A stretch of 24,213 nucleotides of DNA from Chloroflexota bacterium. GTDB lineage: Bacteria; Chloroflexota; Dehalococcoidia; Dehalococcoidales; RBG-16-60-22. Under the pieces are notes generated by a model that was not told where the DNA came from, ran no database searches, and saw only the letters and a list, made by a program, of their open reading frames with translations. Below, in pieces: positions 22,218-24,213 of the stretch. Numbering within the stretch: position 1 is the first letter of the stretch; the number at the start of each line of letters is the position of its first letter. The stretch covers positions 1-24,213 of the forward strand of contig JACPQH010000111.1 of the NCBI GenBank assembly GCA_016190585.1. Reading direction: 5' to 3'. A program made the translations under genes and the position numbers.

Positions 22218-23744
22218 ATGGGTTCGACTCTGATTTCCGGCGGCTACGTCATCACCGGCGTGAACGAAAAGGACGAGGTTTCGCTCGTCGAGGACGGCGC
22301 CGTCTACCAGGAGAACGGCCGGATTGTTGAAACGGGCAAGCGCGCTGACCTGGCAGCGAAGTACCAGCCCGACGAGACGGTCGGCTCGCCGGACCACATC
22401 GTCATGCCCGGCTTGGTAGACGCGCATCACGCCACCGCCCTCTCCTCGAACCTGATGGGTAACCCCGACGACAGCCTGGAGATGTGGCTGCTGCCGATGA
22501 TGGGCTACCGTGCCGTGGACCCTTACCTGGTTAACCTTTACACCATCGCCCAGCTCTACGAGGGCGGCGTGACCGCGGTGATGCACCTGCACTTCCCGCG
22601 GAACCCCGGCTACGCTCCGGGCGTGATGAAAACGGTCAAGGCCTACGCCGACGGCGGCATCCGGCTGGCCTTCGCCCCCGGCGCCCGGGACCAGAACCAC
22701 ATCGTCTACGGCGACGACGGCGAGTTCCTGAAGACCCTGCCGAAGCCCCTCGCACAGAAAATGCCCGCTTACCTGGGCGGCTTGAAGGTCTCCGAGGCCG
22801 AGTATTTCGAGGTGCTGGACGAGCTTTTCCGGAGCTACCCGGCCGGTGAGCCTGCCCGCATCAGTATCCTGGTCGGTGTGGCCGGGCCCCAGTGGTGCTC
22901 CGACCGCCTGCTGCGGCGTTTAAAGGAGACCGCCGCCGGAAGGCATACCGGCATCCACGCCCACATGCTGGAGACCGTCCATCAGAAGATGTATCCCCAC
23001 AGGGTCTTCGGCCAGACCTTCCCCGAGCACCTGGACGAGCTCGGCTTTCTCGGGCCGGAGGTATCGTTCGCCCACAGCGTCTGGGCCACCGGGAGAGACA
23101 TCGAACGGTATGCGGCGAACGGCGTCTCGGTCTGCCATAACCCCAGCTCCAACCTGCGGCTGGCCGGCGGCATCGCCCCGGTCAGGGTGATGCTCGACAA
23201 GGGGGTGAACGTCGCCCTGGGCATGGACGGCCACGCCCTCAGCGACCGCGACGATATGCTGGAGGACATGAGATTGTGCGCCAACCTGCAACGGCTGCCG
23301 GGGGCGGCCCGGCCCGGCCTGACGCCGGGCGAACTTGTCAGGATGGCCACGGTCAACGGCGCCCGGGCGGCGCTGCTGGGCGACACCGGCTCGCTGGAGC
23401 CGGGCAAACGCGCCGACATCATCCTGGTCAACTTCAAGGGCTTTACCGAGCCGTATATCGACCCCGAGGCCGGCATCGTTGACGTCCTGCTGGCGCGCGG
23501 CCGGGGCACGGACGTTGAGACCGTCATGGTCGACGGCGAGATCGTCTACCGGGACCGGAAACACCTCAAAATCAACAAGGCCGATATCGCCGGCCGTATA
23601 AGGGAGTCGCTCGGCCGGGCGCTCGGCGTGCGCGAGACCGAGCTGCGGGCGCTGTCCCGGGAGCTGCGGCCCTTCGTAGAGGGCTTCTACCGGGGCTGGA
23701 CGATGCCCGACTTGGACCCTTTCTATAAATATAACAGCCGGTAG
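22218..23744 (+). CDS. Amidohydrolase superfamily protein (Atz/TrzN, cytosine/guanine deaminase-like)
   Basis: A 508-residue TIM-barrel hydrolase of the subgroup that deaminates or dechlorinates heterocycles. The N-terminal beta-sandwich strand ends at VMPGLVDAHHA; metal-site residues include H70, H247 and H249 (GIHAHM), H286 (FAHSVW) and D337 (GMDGHA), and the CHNPSSNLRLAGG motif is typical of the Atz/Trz group. The family HxH is altered: H70-H71-A72, so the second His is shifted or absent. GSLEPGKRADIILVN marks the returning sandwich. The start has AAGGAG 7 bases upstream. Substrate unknown; a purine, pyrimidine or triazine-like ring is plausible. It is monocistronic. Confidence 0.87.
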   Translation: MGSTLISGGYVITGVNEKDEVSLVEDGAVYQENGRIVETGKRADLAAKYQPDETVGSPDHIVMPGLVDAHHATALSSNLMGNPDDSLEMWLLPMMGYRAVDPYLVNLYTIAQLYEGGVTAVMHLHFPRNPGYAPGVMKTVKAYADGGIRLAFAPGARDQNHIVYGDDGEFLKTLPKPLAQKMPAYLGGLKVSEAEYFEVLDELFRSYPAGEPARISILVGVAGPQWCSDRLLRRLKETAAGRHTGIHAHMLETVHQKMYPHRVFGQTFPEHLDELGFLGPEVSFAHSVWATGRDIERYAANGVSVCHNPSSNLRLAGGIAPVRVMLDKGVNVALGMDGHALSDRDDMLEDMRLCANLQRLPGAARPGLTPGELVRMATVNGARAALLGDTGSLEPGKRADIILVNFKGFTEPYIDPEAGIVDVLLARGRGTDVETVMVDGEIVYRDRKHLKINKADIAGRIRESLGRALGVRETELRALSRELRPFVEGFYRGWTMPDLDPFYKYNSR

Positions 23745-24103
23745 GTAAAGGTAGTTTGGCTTTGCTGAAATGCTCATGTACTTTGATAACTCGTGATTAC
23801 TTCACCAAGGGAATTTTAGGGAATTAGATCACTTGCCAAGCCGATAAACGATACAATATTGAGGCCGTAGCCTTTTATTTATTGTTTTTACACGAATCTT
23901 TGTCTTTATTAGGGCATGTTTGTGTTGCCGTATTAAAATATTTGATACAATCTGATATTGTTCCCACACGAATGTTTAGATTATTTTCTAAGAATCTGCA
24001 TAGTGTACCTGACCTTTGTTCTCGAATACTAGCCTGCGTTTTGGTATCTTGTTTTTTGGCGTTGGGTTGGTGAAGAAACATATCATCTGTGATAATAAAT
24101 TTA
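23745..24103. other. AT-rich intergenic tract
   Basis: About 360 bases far richer in A/T than the rest of the window, between the amidohydrolase and an insertion sequence. Open frames of 60-68 codons exist on both strands (for example minus 24081-23875, beginning MFLHQPNAKKQDTK, with the K/N/T bias of AT-rich DNA), but they have no recognised motif or clear ribosome site. It may be acquired DNA or decayed remains next to the insertion element. Confidence 0.6.
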
Positions 24104-24213
24104 GCAGGATGCTGAAAAAGTCCCTAAAAAAACTGACTTTAGTTTTAAGCTTGTGGTAGATTAAGGCCAACGAGATTATCGGAGGCCGAGATGCGAGGGA
24201 AGAAAGATACGCA
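24104..24213 (+). mobile_element. Left end of an insertion sequence (truncated by the window)
   Basis: GATGCTGAAAAAGTCCC (24108-24124) resembles the terminal inverted repeats of IS elements that carry MRGK-type transposases (IS1182-like). About 65 bases of AT-rich leader follow, then GGAGG and a transposase-like start. The right end is beyond the window, so completeness and target duplication cannot be seen. Confidence 0.6.
24191..24213 (+). CDS. Transposase, N-terminal fragment (runs off the window)
   Basis: ATG preceded by GGAGG (24181-24185, spacing 5) encodes MRGKKDT before the window ends. Transposases of IS1182 and related families commonly begin with MRGK-type sequences, and the position just inside an IS-like terminus supports the call. 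Only seven residues are visible, so the family is a guess. Confidence 0.5.

Overview
The window is about 24.2 kb of a GC-rich bacterial chromosome with compact coding, many 1- to 4-base gene overlaps and several GTG/TTG starts. Gene content (arsenite efflux, siroheme sulfite reductase, archease/RtcB, an iron-sulfur flavoprotein remnant, an acyl-CoA ammonia-lyase-like hotdog protein) and dispersed GC-rich palindromic repeats suggest an anaerobe, possibly an uncultured Chloroflexota (Dehalococcoidia-like) lineage. That placement is inference; no rRNA or other phylogenetic marker was tested.

Layout: (1) 1-4007, a housekeeping block: yebC, ruvC, ruvA, then uvrB from its own promoter, with a 49-residue basic microprotein overlapping the uvrB end. 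(2) 4008-5770, a repeat-rich stretch: a MITE-like element, an ammonia-lyase-like hotdog gene and a frameshifted iron-sulfur flavoprotein gene. (3) 5770-8951, a minus-strand SDR and an arsenic operon (ArsR-ArsC in one frame, a 68-aa unknown, Acr3). (4) 9043-9775, tRNA-Arg(CCU), a small exported protein, a 28-aa membrane peptide and a large hairpin. (5) 9947-14429, a sugar-nucleotide epimerase (minus), archease-rtcB (plus) and a class V aminotransferase/cysteine desulfurase-like gene (minus). (6) 14591-19044, a MarR-ABC exporter operon, a seven-helix membrane protein, an exported SagB-type nitroreductase and a zincin-like metallopeptidase. (7) 19169-22123, a minus-strand sulfur operon with a near-perfect promoter and a terminator: a siroheme enzyme with two tandem catalytic units, then a cysteine synthase fused to a TusA domain. 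(8) 22166-24213, an amidohydrolase, an AT-rich tract, and the left end of an insertion sequence.

The most noteworthy items are the sulfur operon (duplicated siroheme unit plus CysM-TusA fusion, ATGA-coupled), the ArsR-ArsC in-frame fusion with an internal ribosome site, promoters placed so that transcripts would be leaderless, a 9-bp inverted repeat over the nitroreductase promoter, and several microproteins. All function calls come from reading motifs; no database search was possible.
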